Positions 1-5,016 of a stretch of DNA of 5,016 nt are shown piece after piece (position 1 is the stretch's first letter; every line of letters starts with the position of its first letter). This stretch comes from a candidate division BRC1 bacterium ADurb.BinA292 (lineage in GTDB: Bacteria; Sumerlaeota; Sumerlaeia; MVZB01): positions 1-5,016 of the forward strand of contig MVZB01000245.1 in assembly GCA_002068205.1 (NCBI GenBank), read 5' to 3'. The translations under genes were made by a program, and so were the position numbers. The notes beneath the pieces were generated by a model. The model did not search any database. It worked only from the letters and a program-made list of their open reading frames with translations, and had not been told where the DNA came from.

Positions 1-450
1 GACGTGATGAGCCTGTTCGGCGACCCCGATCCGGCCCGCCGCGTGCTCATCGCGGGGACCTACAACGCGCACCCGTTCACGTCGGCCGCCGCCATCGCCA
101 CGATCGAATACCTCCGCGACCAGCCCGTCTATGCCCAGTTGGAAGCCCTGGGCGCCCGCATGCAGGCCGGTCTGGAACGGATCTTCGCCGAACACGGCAT
201 CACCGCGACGGTCAGTCGCATCGGTTCGGCCTTCTGCGTTTATTTTTGCGATCATGTTCCGGTGGATTATCACGATCTGCTGCTGCACCATGATTTCAAT
301 TTCGATATGCGTTACCGGCGCGAGCTGATCGACCGCGGGATCTATCATTTCCCGATTGCCTGCAAGCAGAGTTCGATCAGCGCCGCGCACACCATCGAGG
401 ACATCGACCAGACGCTGGAAATCACGCGCGACGTGCTCCGCGAAATCTGA
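1..450 (+). CDS. Class III aminotransferase, glutamate-1-semialdehyde 2,1-aminomutase-like (C-terminal part, 5' end outside window)
   Basis: The open frame enters at base 1 and ends at TGA 448-450, leaving 149 residues. They begin with DVMSLFGDPDPA, which in GSA aminomutases (HemL type) lies shortly after the PLP-binding lysine, so that lysine and the N-terminal two thirds are outside the window. The phosphate-binding GT of the family motif GTxxxNP is kept as GTYNAHP at residues 19-25, with His replacing the usual Asn. The C-terminal small domain ends with SAAHTIEDIDQTLE, closely matching the family's STAHTxEDIxxT. The family uses PLP to transaminate or intramolecularly shift amino groups. 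The neighbours are sugar-acid genes rather than heme genes, so I infer a catabolic relative acting on an amino sugar or keto acid rather than true HemL. Residues 80-120 (FCDHVPVDYHDLL, then FNFDMRYRRELIDRG) fit the small domain. An internal ATG at codon 3 is not the start. Confidence 0.88.
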   Translation, partial: DVMSLFGDPDPARRVLIAGTYNAHPFTSAAAIATIEYLRDQPVYAQLEALGARMQAGLERIFAEHGITATVSRIGSAFCVYFCDHVPVDYHDLLLHHDFNFDMRYRRELIDRGIYHFPIACKQSSISAAHTIEDIDQTLEITRDVLREI

Positions 451-455
451 AGGAG
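451..455 (+). promoter_or_regulatory. Strong ribosome binding site (AGGAG) for the ORF at 462
   Basis: AGGAG begins one base after the aminotransferase stop and lies six bases before ATG 462. It is the best Shine-Dalgarno match in the window. Its position indicates that the ORF at 462 was, and perhaps still is, translated, although little of the original gene is left. Confidence 0.6.
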
Positions 456-559
456 TGGCGCATGAGGTGGATTCGCTTTGGCGAGCCGGGCGCTGAACGA
501 CCCGGCCTCCCGATCGGCGCATCGATACGCAAGGACGATTCAGGGCTTTTTCGCGGCGG

Positions 560-582
560 GGACCCCGGCTTTCTCCATGACG
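560..582 (+). repeat. Decayed REP-like palindromic repeat inside the FAH remnant
   Basis: GGACCCCGGCTTTC followed three bases later by ATGACG resembles the widespread bacterial intergenic repeat whose consensus contains GGACCCCGGCTTTCGCC then GGGATGACG. The central half of the palindrome is partly lost. The reverse-strand translation over this stretch includes SWRKPGSP and PESSLR, similar to peptides often predicted from such repeats. The match is from memory, and only one copy lies in the window. Confidence 0.35.
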
Positions 583-617
583 GCGGCCGGCGCCCTCGGG
601 CCGTGCGTGCGCGCCAC

Positions 618-638
618 CGCGCGAAAGCGGCCCGCGCG
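618..638 (+). promoter_or_regulatory. Possible start-occluding hairpin ahead of the dehydratase gene
   Basis: CGCGCG at 618-623 can pair with CGCGCG at 633-638. The loop of nine bases contains AAAGCGG, the only purine-rich stretch at Shine-Dalgarno distance. The 3' arm includes the G of the GTG start. Such a structure would make initiation depend on ribosomes arriving from the upstream ORF, which ends at 641. The stem is only six bp of alternating CG in a GC-rich genome, so chance is a serious alternative. Confidence 0.3.
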
Positions 639-1816
639 TGAAAATCACGGCCGTCACCACCCTCGTCTGTCATGCCCGGATGCGCAACTGGGTCTTTGTC
701 AAGGTGCAGACCGACCAGCCCGGCCTCCACGGCTGGGGCGAAGCCACGCTGGAGTGGCATACGCGCGAAGTCGTCGGCGCCGTTGAGGATCTGGCCGAGC
801 TGCTCATCGGCCAGGACCCCACCCGCATCGAGCACCTCTGGCAGACGATGTATCGCCAGCATTTCTGGCATGGCCACGGGATCGTGCGCTCCACGGCGAT
901 CAGCGGCGTCGACATCGCGCTGTGGGACATTCTGGGCAAGCTCCACGGCACACCCTGTCACCGGCTCTGGGGCGGCGCCGTCCGCGACTACGTGCGCACC
1001 TACTGCCATCTGGGCGGTGGGCGCATGGAGGACTTCTACGAAACAGCGCCTTCCGATGCCGGCCGCTTCGCCGACCTCGCCCGCCAGGCCGTCGAGGAGG
1101 GCTTCACGGCGTTCAAGGCGATGGCCGTCCCCGAGACGGTGCCGATCGAGGGGCGCCGCGCCGTCCGCTACGCCGAAGCCTGCGTCGGCGCGATGCGCGC
1201 CGCCGTCGGCGAGCAGATCGACATCATGATCGACTGCCACGCCCGCCCCTCCCCCCGCATGGGGCACCTGTTCGCCCGCGCGCTGGAGCCCTTCGGCCTC
1301 TACTTTCTGGAGGAGCCGTGCTGGCCCGAGCATCTGAAAGATCTGGCCGAGATCCAGCGCGCCGTGGCGACACCCGTTGCCACCGGGGAGCGGCTGACCG
1401 GCCTGCATGCCTTCCGCGATCTGCTGGAGTTGCGCGCGTGCAGCGTCGTGCAGCCCGACATCACCCACTGCGGCGGTCTGACCGTCGCTCGCAAGATCAT
1501 GGCGCTGGCCGAGGCGCATCAGCTCGCGGCCGCGCCGCACAACCCCCAGGGGCCCGTCAGCACGGCCGCCTCCCTTGAACTGGGTTTTGCCAGCCCGCCC
1601 TATGTGATCTGCGAGACAGTCCATGCCGACGTCCCCTGGCGCCACGATGTCGTGACCGAAGCGCACACGATCGAGCGCGAGGGCCGCATCGTCCGCCCCC
1701 ACCAGCGGCCGGGGCTCGGCATTGAGATCAACGAGCGGGAAGTCGCTAAACACCCCTTCCAGCCCGAAGTCCTGCTGCGCACGTTTCACGCCGACGGCAG
1801 CGTGGGAGACTGGTGA
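638..1816 (+). CDS. Enolase-superfamily sugar-acid dehydratase, D-galactonate dehydratase-like
   Basis: This 392-residue protein belongs to the mandelate racemase/muconate lactonizing group and resembles E. coli DgoD along its whole length, from MKIT at the N-terminus to DGSVGDW at the C-terminus (DgoD ends DNSVAEW). The N-terminal capping domain covers about residues 1-125 (HGWGEATLEW at 31-40) and the barrel follows. The catalytic set looks intact: D199 and H201 in IDCHARPS, E225 in FLEEP, E251 in ATGERL, D274 in VQPD, and H301 in APHNPQGP. D199, E225 and E251 should bind Mg2+, and H201 and H301 should be the acid/base pair, as in DgoD. The reaction is beta-elimination of water from an aldonate to a 2-keto-3-deoxy acid in the cytoplasm. 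The exact sugar cannot be told from sequence. Start GTG 638 is chosen because MKIT aligns with DgoD's start. It has no clear Shine-Dalgarno, and its GTGA overlap with the preceding ORF suggests translational coupling. A galactonate, rhamnonate/fuconate or gluconate-type substrate is possible. Confidence 0.92.
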   Translation: MKITAVTTLVCHARMRNWVFVKVQTDQPGLHGWGEATLEWHTREVVGAVEDLAELLIGQDPTRIEHLWQTMYRQHFWHGHGIVRSTAISGVDIALWDILGKLHGTPCHRLWGGAVRDYVRTYCHLGGGRMEDFYETAPSDAGRFADLARQAVEEGFTAFKAMAVPETVPIEGRRAVRYAEACVGAMRAAVGEQIDIMIDCHARPSPRMGHLFARALEPFGLYFLEEPCWPEHLKDLAEIQRAVATPVATGERLTGLHAFRDLLELRACSVVQPDITHCGGLTVARKIMALAEAHQLAAAPHNPQGPVSTAASLELGFASPPYVICETVHADVPWRHDVVTEAHTIEREGRIVRPHQRPGLGIEINEREVAKHPFQPEVLLRTFHADGSVGDW

Positions 1817-2613
1817 TGGCCAACCTGGCCGGCAGCACGGCAATCATCAGCGGCGGCCTGGGCGAGATTGCCCAGGCCATCGCGCTGGCCATGGCGCGGG
1901 CCGGGGCGAACGTCGCCCTGGGCGACATCCGCGCCCCCCAGGACGCCGAACCGATCCTGGCCCAATTGCGCGCCAGCGGCGTTCGCGCCCGCTATGACCA
2001 CGTCGATATCGCCGAACCGGCCGCCGTGGAACGCTGGGTCCGCGACGCCGAGGCGGACCTGGGCGTGCCCGATCTGGTGATCTCCAACGCGGCGACCTGC
2101 ACGGCGGCCAGCGTTCGCTCGATCACGCCGGAGGCCTGGAATCGCGAGCTCGACATCAACCTGAACGGCGCGCTCTACCTGAGCCAGAACGCCGCCCGCC
2201 GCCTCGTGGCCGCCAACCGCCCCGGCCGGATTGTCTTCATCAGCAGTTGGGCCGCCGAAAAAGCCCATCCCGACATCCCCGCCTACTGCGTCAGCAAGGC
2301 CGCCCTGCGCATGCTTTGCAAATGCCTGGCCCTCAACCTGGCCGCCGACGGCATCCTGGTCAACGAACTGGCGCTGGGGTTCGTCAATGCCGGGCTCTCC
2401 GGACGCGCTTTCAGACTCTACCCCGAGGTGCAGGCGCGTTCCACCGCCTGGGTCCCGATCCAGCACCTGATCGAACCGGAGGAAGTGGCTGCCGAAGTGT
2501 TGCACCTGTGCGACCCGGCGGTTCACCACATGACCGGCAGCGTCGTCCTGATGGATGGCGGGTTGTCGATGACCAATATCAGCCACGCCAGCCGCGGCTA
2601 CGGAAAGGACTGA
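1816..2613 (+). CDS. Short-chain dehydrogenase/reductase (SDR), classical type
   Basis: The 265-residue product has a classical SDR layout. The nucleotide-binding loop is SGGLGEIA at 12-19, D37 lies at the end of the second strand (favouring NAD over NADP), and SNAA at 90-93 replaces the usual NNAG. N115 is in DINLNG, the catalytic S144 is in FISS, and the Y157-x-x-x-K161 pair is in AYCVSK. The C-terminal strand is GSVVLMDGG at 241-249. A hydroxyl group on a small polar molecule is the likely substrate. Next to the dehydratase, a 2-keto-3-deoxy sugar acid or the parent sugar are natural candidates (inference). ATG 1816 overlaps the dehydratase stop by one base (TGATG). GTG 1813 directly before it would add only one Met. 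GGGAG at 1804-1808 is spaced seven bases from the ATG and favours it. Unusually, the last two glycines of TGxxxGxG are replaced by Glu17 and Ala19. A 15-residue tail follows the DGGL motif. Confidence 0.93.
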   Translation: MANLAGSTAIISGGLGEIAQAIALAMARAGANVALGDIRAPQDAEPILAQLRASGVRARYDHVDIAEPAAVERWVRDAEADLGVPDLVISNAATCTAASVRSITPEAWNRELDINLNGALYLSQNAARRLVAANRPGRIVFISSWAAEKAHPDIPAYCVSKAALRMLCKCLALNLAADGILVNELALGFVNAGLSGRAFRLYPEVQARSTAWVPIQHLIEPEEVAAEVLHLCDPAVHHMTGSVVLMDGGLSMTNISHASRGYGKD

Positions 2614-2619
2614 CCGACC

Positions 2620-4053
2620 ATGGCGCAGCAACCGCCGGCGGTGCATCACGCCGGGTTCCATGGGCGGATCGGCGTCGCGCGCCGTGAGATCACGCCCCCG
2701 GTGGGGATCTATGCGCGCTGCTGGGCCGCCGCGCGCCACGATGTGGCCGAAGGTATTCACCGCCCGCTGACGCTGACCGCGCTGGCGCTCGCAACCGCGG
2801 AAGACCCCACCCCCCACGTGCTGATCACGCTCGACGCCTGTTCCTGGGGCGCTCCCGAGGCGGAGTGGGGCGTCCGCGGCGAAGTGATCCGCCGCCTGGG
2901 CGTCGACCCGGCGCGCGTCATCGTCGCCCTGGCCCATACCCATTCGGGCGGCCCCGCCTTTCTCAGCCCGAGCATGGACGGATTCCCCGGCGGCGAGCAC
3001 GCGGAAACCTTCTACCACGGCATTGTCCAGGCGGCGGGGGAGGCCGCCGTCGCCGCGCGCGACGCGAGCATCCCCGCCACGCTGGAATGGGAATACGGCC
3101 GCTGTGCGTTGGCGGCCAACCGCGACCTGCCGCTGCCGGCCGGCTACGTCTGCGGCTACAACCCCGGGATCGCCGCCGACGACACGCTGCTCGTCGGCCG
3201 CGTCACCGACGCCGAGGGGCGCATCCTCGCCACCCTGGTCAACTACGCCTGCCATCCGACGACGCTGGCCTGGGATAACCGGTTGATCTCGCCCGATTTT
3301 CCCGGCGCGTTGCGCGAGACCGTCGAAGGCGCCACCGCCGGCGTCCCCTGTCTGTATCTGCAGGGCAATATGGGCGACTTGGCTCCGCGCGAGCAGTATC
3401 AGGGCGATCCGGCGCTCGCCGACCGCCATGGCCGGCGGCTGGGCTTTGCCGTCCTTTCGGTGCTCGAGGGGATGTTGCCGGCCGCGTCCCGCCTCGAATA
3501 TCAGGGGGCGCAGCGCTCGGGCACGGCGCTGGGGGTGTGGGCGGCCGCGCCTCACGTTCATCCCGGCGAACTGGCATCGCTGACTTTTGATCTCGATCTG
3601 CCGCTGAAGGACGATTTCCCCCGCGATGAGGAACTCGAACGGCTGCAGGCAACGACCGACGACCGGGTTGAAGCCGAAAAACTGCGGCGGAAACGAACGG
3701 TCCGCCGCTGGATCGGCAACGGTGTCTCGGCGCGCCTGAGCGGATGGGTCTGGCGTCTTGGTGACGCCCTGCTCGTCGGCCTGCCCACCGAACCTTACTC
3801 CCAGCTGCAGGTGGAGTTGCGCCGCCGGTTTCCGCGCCATCCGGTCTGCGCGCTGAGTCTGGCCAATGGCAGCATCGGTTACCAGCCCACCGCGGCGATG
3901 TATGGAACCGACGTCTACCAGGTCTGGCAGACGCCGCTGGCGCGGGGCAACCTGGAGCTCACGCTCGAGGAGTGCAGCCGGCGGTTCCAGGAGTTGCTGG
4001 AAGGCGAGCCGGCGCGGGCCGAGACCGCGCGGGGCGGTTCGGCGGGGTTCTGA
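2620..4053 (+). CDS. Neutral/alkaline non-lysosomal ceramidase-fold protein, short form, catalytic Ser replaced
   Basis: This 477-residue protein shows the landmarks of the ceramidase N-terminal domain family. They are EITPP at 23-27, ALAHTHSGGP at 103-112 (H106, H108), VNYACHPTT at 207-215 (H212), QGNMGDLAP at 248-256, GLPTEPYSQ at 387-395 (E391), and NGSIGYQPT then YGTDVYQ at 416-434. In the Pseudomonas enzyme, the histidines, the Glu of PGEF and a Tyr hold zinc, and the nucleophile is the Ser of GDxSPN. Here that position is A255, so amide hydrolysis by the known mechanism is doubtful. No signal peptide is visible, and the C-terminal Ig-like domain of true ceramidases (about 650-700 residues in all) is absent, so I expect a cytoplasmic protein. 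Short relatives are common beside sugar-catabolism genes, and their function is unknown to me. ATG 2620 lies six bases after the SDR stop, with AAAGGA at 2604-2609 as Shine-Dalgarno, so the gene belongs to the same operon. A charged, Lys/Arg-rich stretch at 335-363 lies between the core motifs. Confidence 0.85.
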   Translation: MAQQPPAVHHAGFHGRIGVARREITPPVGIYARCWAAARHDVAEGIHRPLTLTALALATAEDPTPHVLITLDACSWGAPEAEWGVRGEVIRRLGVDPARVIVALAHTHSGGPAFLSPSMDGFPGGEHAETFYHGIVQAAGEAAVAARDASIPATLEWEYGRCALAANRDLPLPAGYVCGYNPGIAADDTLLVGRVTDAEGRILATLVNYACHPTTLAWDNRLISPDFPGALRETVEGATAGVPCLYLQGNMGDLAPREQYQGDPALADRHGRRLGFAVLSVLEGMLPAASRLEYQGAQRSGTALGVWAAAPHVHPGELASLTFDLDLPLKDDFPRDEELERLQATTDDRVEAEKLRRKRTVRRWIGNGVSARLSGWVWRLGDALLVGLPTEPYSQLQVELRRRFPRHPVCALSLANGSIGYQPTAAMYGTDVYQVWQTPLARGNLELTLEECSRRFQELLEGEPARAETARGGSAGF

Positions 4054-4057
4054 TCAT

Positions 4058-4084
4058 CGGCGCCGGCTTCACGAACCGGCGCCG
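4058..4084 (+). terminator. GC-rich hairpin after the operon, possible terminator
   Basis: CGGCGCCGG at 4058-4066 and CCGGCGCCG at 4076-4084 form a perfect 9-bp stem with a 9-base loop (CTTCACGAA). It starts four bases after the stop of the ceramidase-like gene. The downstream sequence is TCTCCGATG without a T-run, so it is not a textbook intrinsic terminator. It could instead protect the 3' end of the transcript or assist Rho-dependent ending. It is the strongest simple hairpin noted in the window and sits where the operon should end. Confidence 0.5.
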
Positions 4085-4118
4085 TCTCCGATGCGGACGC
4101 GGTTGCGATTTGATCCGA

Positions 4119-4132
4119 AATTCGAATTGACA
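4119..4132 (+). promoter_or_regulatory. Palindrome AATTCGAATT overlapping a TTGACA box
   Basis: The perfect 10-bp palindrome AATTCGAATT (4119-4128) shares two bases with TTGACA (4127-4132), a consensus -35 hexamer. No good -10 lies 16-18 bases on; the nearest TATAAA (4163-4168) is 30 bases away, too far for a standard sigma-70 pair. The palindrome stands out in an otherwise GC-rich sequence, lies about 125 bases ahead of the dioxygenase start, and could be an operator. Promoter assignment is weak. Confidence 0.3.
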
Positions 4133-4140
4133 TTGGAGCC

Positions 4141-4211
4141 CTGCCCAAGGCAGTCTGATGCATATAAAGCATCTATGTTGCAGACTGAGCAACAACGACC
4201 CAGCCTTGCTC
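4141..4211 (+). promoter_or_regulatory. Cluster of overlapping inverted repeats in the leader of the dioxygenase gene
   Basis: Four pairings share bases, so they cannot all form at once. They are CTGCC 4141-4145 with GGCAG 4149-4153; CAGTCTG 4151-4157 with CAGACTG 4181-4187; GTTGC 4177-4181 with GCAAC 4189-4193; and GAGCAA 4187-4192 with TTGCTC 4206-4211. Within the second pairing, ATGC 4158-4161 also pairs with GCAT 4169-4172 around the loop ATATAAA. The layout could serve as a protein-binding site or as alternative RNA folds in a 5' leader. I do not recognise it as a known riboswitch or T-box. Short stems can arise by chance, so confidence is limited. The remaining bases of the 4054-4255 gap show no ORF that I would call. 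Confidence 0.3.
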
Positions 4212-4255
4212 GCGTTTCATTCACTGGTTTCCAAGACCCGATACGGAGTCGCACC

Positions 4256-5016
4256 ATGACCGTTCCCATCACGCCGGCCCAGATTCGTCAGTTCCACGAC
4301 GACGGCTACCTGATGCTGCCCGGCCTGTTCTCCCAGGAAGAAATGGACCTGCTGCTGTCGGCCGCCCGCAATGACCGGGCCCTGGAGGAGAACGCCGTCG
4401 GTCTGACCGATGGGACCGGCCGCGTCAGCAAGCTCTCGCTGTGGTATATCCCGCGCGACGACATCTACGGTCTGTTCAGCCGCAGCGCGCGGATCGTCGA
4501 CACCGCCGAGCAATTGCTCGGCGACACCGTATATCACTACCACTCCAAGATGATGCTCAAGGAACCGCGGACCGGCGGCGCCTGGGTCTGGCATCAGGAT
4601 TACGGTTACTGGTACGAAGCCGGTTATCTCTATCCCGACATGCTGAGCTGCTTGATCGCGATCGATCGCGCCTCGCGTGAGAACGGCTGCCTGCAGGTTC
4701 TCAAGGGCTCCCACAAGATTGGACGGATTGCGCACAAGCTGGTCGGCGATCAGACCGGCGCCGATCTGGAACGGGTGGAGCAGGCCCGGAAAGTGTGCGA
4801 GCTGGTCTACTGCGAAATGGAGCCCGGAACAGCCCTGTTCTTCCACAGCAACCTGCTGCACTGCTCGGCGGCCAACACCTCGGACCGGTCGCGCTGGTCG
4901 CTGATCTCGTGCTATACGGCCGCCCACAACCTGCCCTACAAGCAGGTGGATCACCCGGGCTACGAGCCGCTGGTCAAGGTGCCCGATTCGGCGATTCTGG
5001 AGGCGGGGGGGCGCGG
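4256..5016 (+). CDS. Phytanoyl-CoA dioxygenase (PhyH) family Fe(II)/2-oxoglutarate oxygenase, 3' end outside window
   Basis: ATG 4256, with GGAG at 4245-4248 seven bases upstream, opens a frame that stays open to the window end (253 residues seen). It begins MTVPITPAQIRQFHDDGYLM, the usual PhyH N-terminus. The iron triad is visible as H113 and D115 in WHQDYG and H202 in SNLLHCS. R213, eleven residues after H202, is placed to bind 2-oxoglutarate, as in human PhyH. YHYHSKMMLKEP (93-104) and ENGCLQVLKGSHK (142-154) are further family blocks. These enzymes hydroxylate small molecules using O2 and 2-oxoglutarate with release of CO2 and succinate; the bacterial family is very diverse and the substrate here is unknown. 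Only a short C-terminus should be missing, judging by the VPDSAILEAG motif near the end. The 202-bp gap and the hairpin before it suggest a separate transcript in the same direction. The protein is cytoplasmic, with no signal peptide seen. Confidence 0.9.
   Translation, partial: MTVPITPAQIRQFHDDGYLMLPGLFSQEEMDLLLSAARNDRALEENAVGLTDGTGRVSKLSLWYIPRDDIYGLFSRSARIVDTAEQLLGDTVYHYHSKMMLKEPRTGGAWVWHQDYGYWYEAGYLYPDMLSCLIAIDRASRENGCLQVLKGSHKIGRIAHKLVGDQTGADLERVEQARKVCELVYCEMEPGTALFFHSNLLHCSAANTSDRSRWSLISCYTAAHNLPYKQVDHPGYEPLVKVPDSAILEAGGR

Larger units (their letters stand above)
462..641 (+). pseudogene. 5' remnant of a fumarylacetoacetate hydrolase (FAH) family gene, 59 codons
   Basis: ATG 462 to TGA 639-641 reads MRWIRFGEPGAERPGL for its first 16 residues. 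This is the typical opening of FAH-family proteins (form M-K-x-x-R-F/Y-G-x-x-G-x-E-x-P-G-L, as in 2-hydroxyhepta-2,4-diene-1,7-dioate isomerase and 2,4-diketo-3-deoxy-rhamnonate hydrolase annotations). After about residue 17 the similarity stops. The rest is Arg/Gly-rich (GGRRPRAVRARHRAKAARA at the end), uses codons unusual for the neighbours (ATA, TCA, CTT), and has none of the FAH metal-binding ExE...D core, which normally lies in a protein of about 280 residues. FAH enzymes cleave 2,4-diketo acids and fit the dehydratase and SDR that follow. Its TGA overlaps the next gene's GTG (GTGA, 638-641). A genuine small ORF or leader peptide is the alternative. The FAH assignment rests on only 16 residues. 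Confidence 0.5.

Noticed and set aside
478..786. 102-codon + frame crossing the remnant and the dehydratase start
   Set aside because: It overlaps the well-supported dehydratase out of frame, and its product has no recognisable similarity.
422..1843. 473-codon open frame on the - strand opposite the dehydratase
   Set aside because: It is the same kind of GC-driven shadow and crosses the aminotransferase end, the remnant and the whole dehydratase. The protein shows no domain or plausible start context.
1786..3840. 684-codon open frame on the - strand opposite the SDR and ceramidase-like genes
   Set aside because: It mirrors genes with strong family matches on the + strand. Its translation is Gly/Arg/Ala/Asp-rich with no recognisable motif, as expected from high GC at third codon positions.
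4127..4168. TTGACA and TATAAA as a sigma-70 promoter pair
   Set aside because: The spacing is 30 bases, far from the usual 16-18. The TATAAA also lies in the loop of a dyad, so I report only the TTGACA/palindrome overlap at low confidence.
4217..4954. 245-codon - strand frame opposite the dioxygenase gene
   Set aside because: The + strand carries a complete HxD...H dioxygenase signature with a proper ribosome binding site. The - frame has no recognisable family features.
5005..5011. Run of seven G near the window end as a frameshift site
   Set aside because: The frame stays open and reads EAGGR after the family's VPDSAILE motif, so there is no sign of a frameshift within the window.
1..5016. 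Defence system, CRISPR array, IS element, tRNA or rRNA
   Set aside because: I saw no spaced direct repeats, transposase motifs, terminal inverted repeats or structured RNA signatures. The genes are metabolic families.

Overview
The window looks like part of a carbohydrate-acid catabolic locus from a GC-rich bacterium (roughly two thirds G+C by eye). Every convincing gene is on the + strand. GC at third codon positions is strong enough to open long empty frames on the opposite strand. The mix of a GSA-aminomutase-like aminotransferase, a galactonate-dehydratase-like enolase, an SDR, a short ceramidase-fold protein and a PhyH-family dioxygenase recalls sugar-catabolism islands of Planctomycetes, Verrucomicrobia, Chloroflexi or Poribacteria-like lineages. 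Proteobacteria are not excluded, and no phylum can be fixed from this sequence.

Layout: positions 1-450 hold the C-terminal third of a class III (GSA-aminomutase-like) aminotransferase. A strong Shine-Dalgarno follows, then a 59-codon ORF (462-641) whose first ~16 residues read like the N-terminus of a fumarylacetoacetate-hydrolase (FAH) family protein. The rest of that ORF looks like a decayed palindromic repeat, so it is called a gene remnant. Its stop overlaps the GTG start of a DgoD-like enolase-superfamily dehydratase (638-1816). The dehydratase overlaps an SDR oxidoreductase by one base (1816-2613), and six bases later comes a short neutral/alkaline-ceramidase-fold protein (2620-4053). 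These spacings make 1-4053 look like one operon.

A perfect 9-bp GC hairpin (4058-4084) follows the ceramidase-like gene. Next is an AT-richer 170-bp region with a 10-bp palindrome, a TTGACA box and several overlapping dyads. A phytanoyl-CoA-dioxygenase-family gene then starts at 4256 and runs off the window, probably as a separate transcription unit.

Functional reading (inference): the dehydratase would turn a sugar acid into a 2-keto-3-deoxy acid and the SDR could oxidise it. In the known non-phosphorylating rhamnose/fucose routes, an FAH-family hydrolase then cleaves the 2,4-diketo acid. That third enzyme is the one present only as a remnant here. The ceramidase-like protein keeps the likely metal-binding positions but has Ala where ceramidases have the nucleophilic Ser, so it should not be annotated as a ceramidase. 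I see no mobile element, tRNA, rRNA or CRISPR array.
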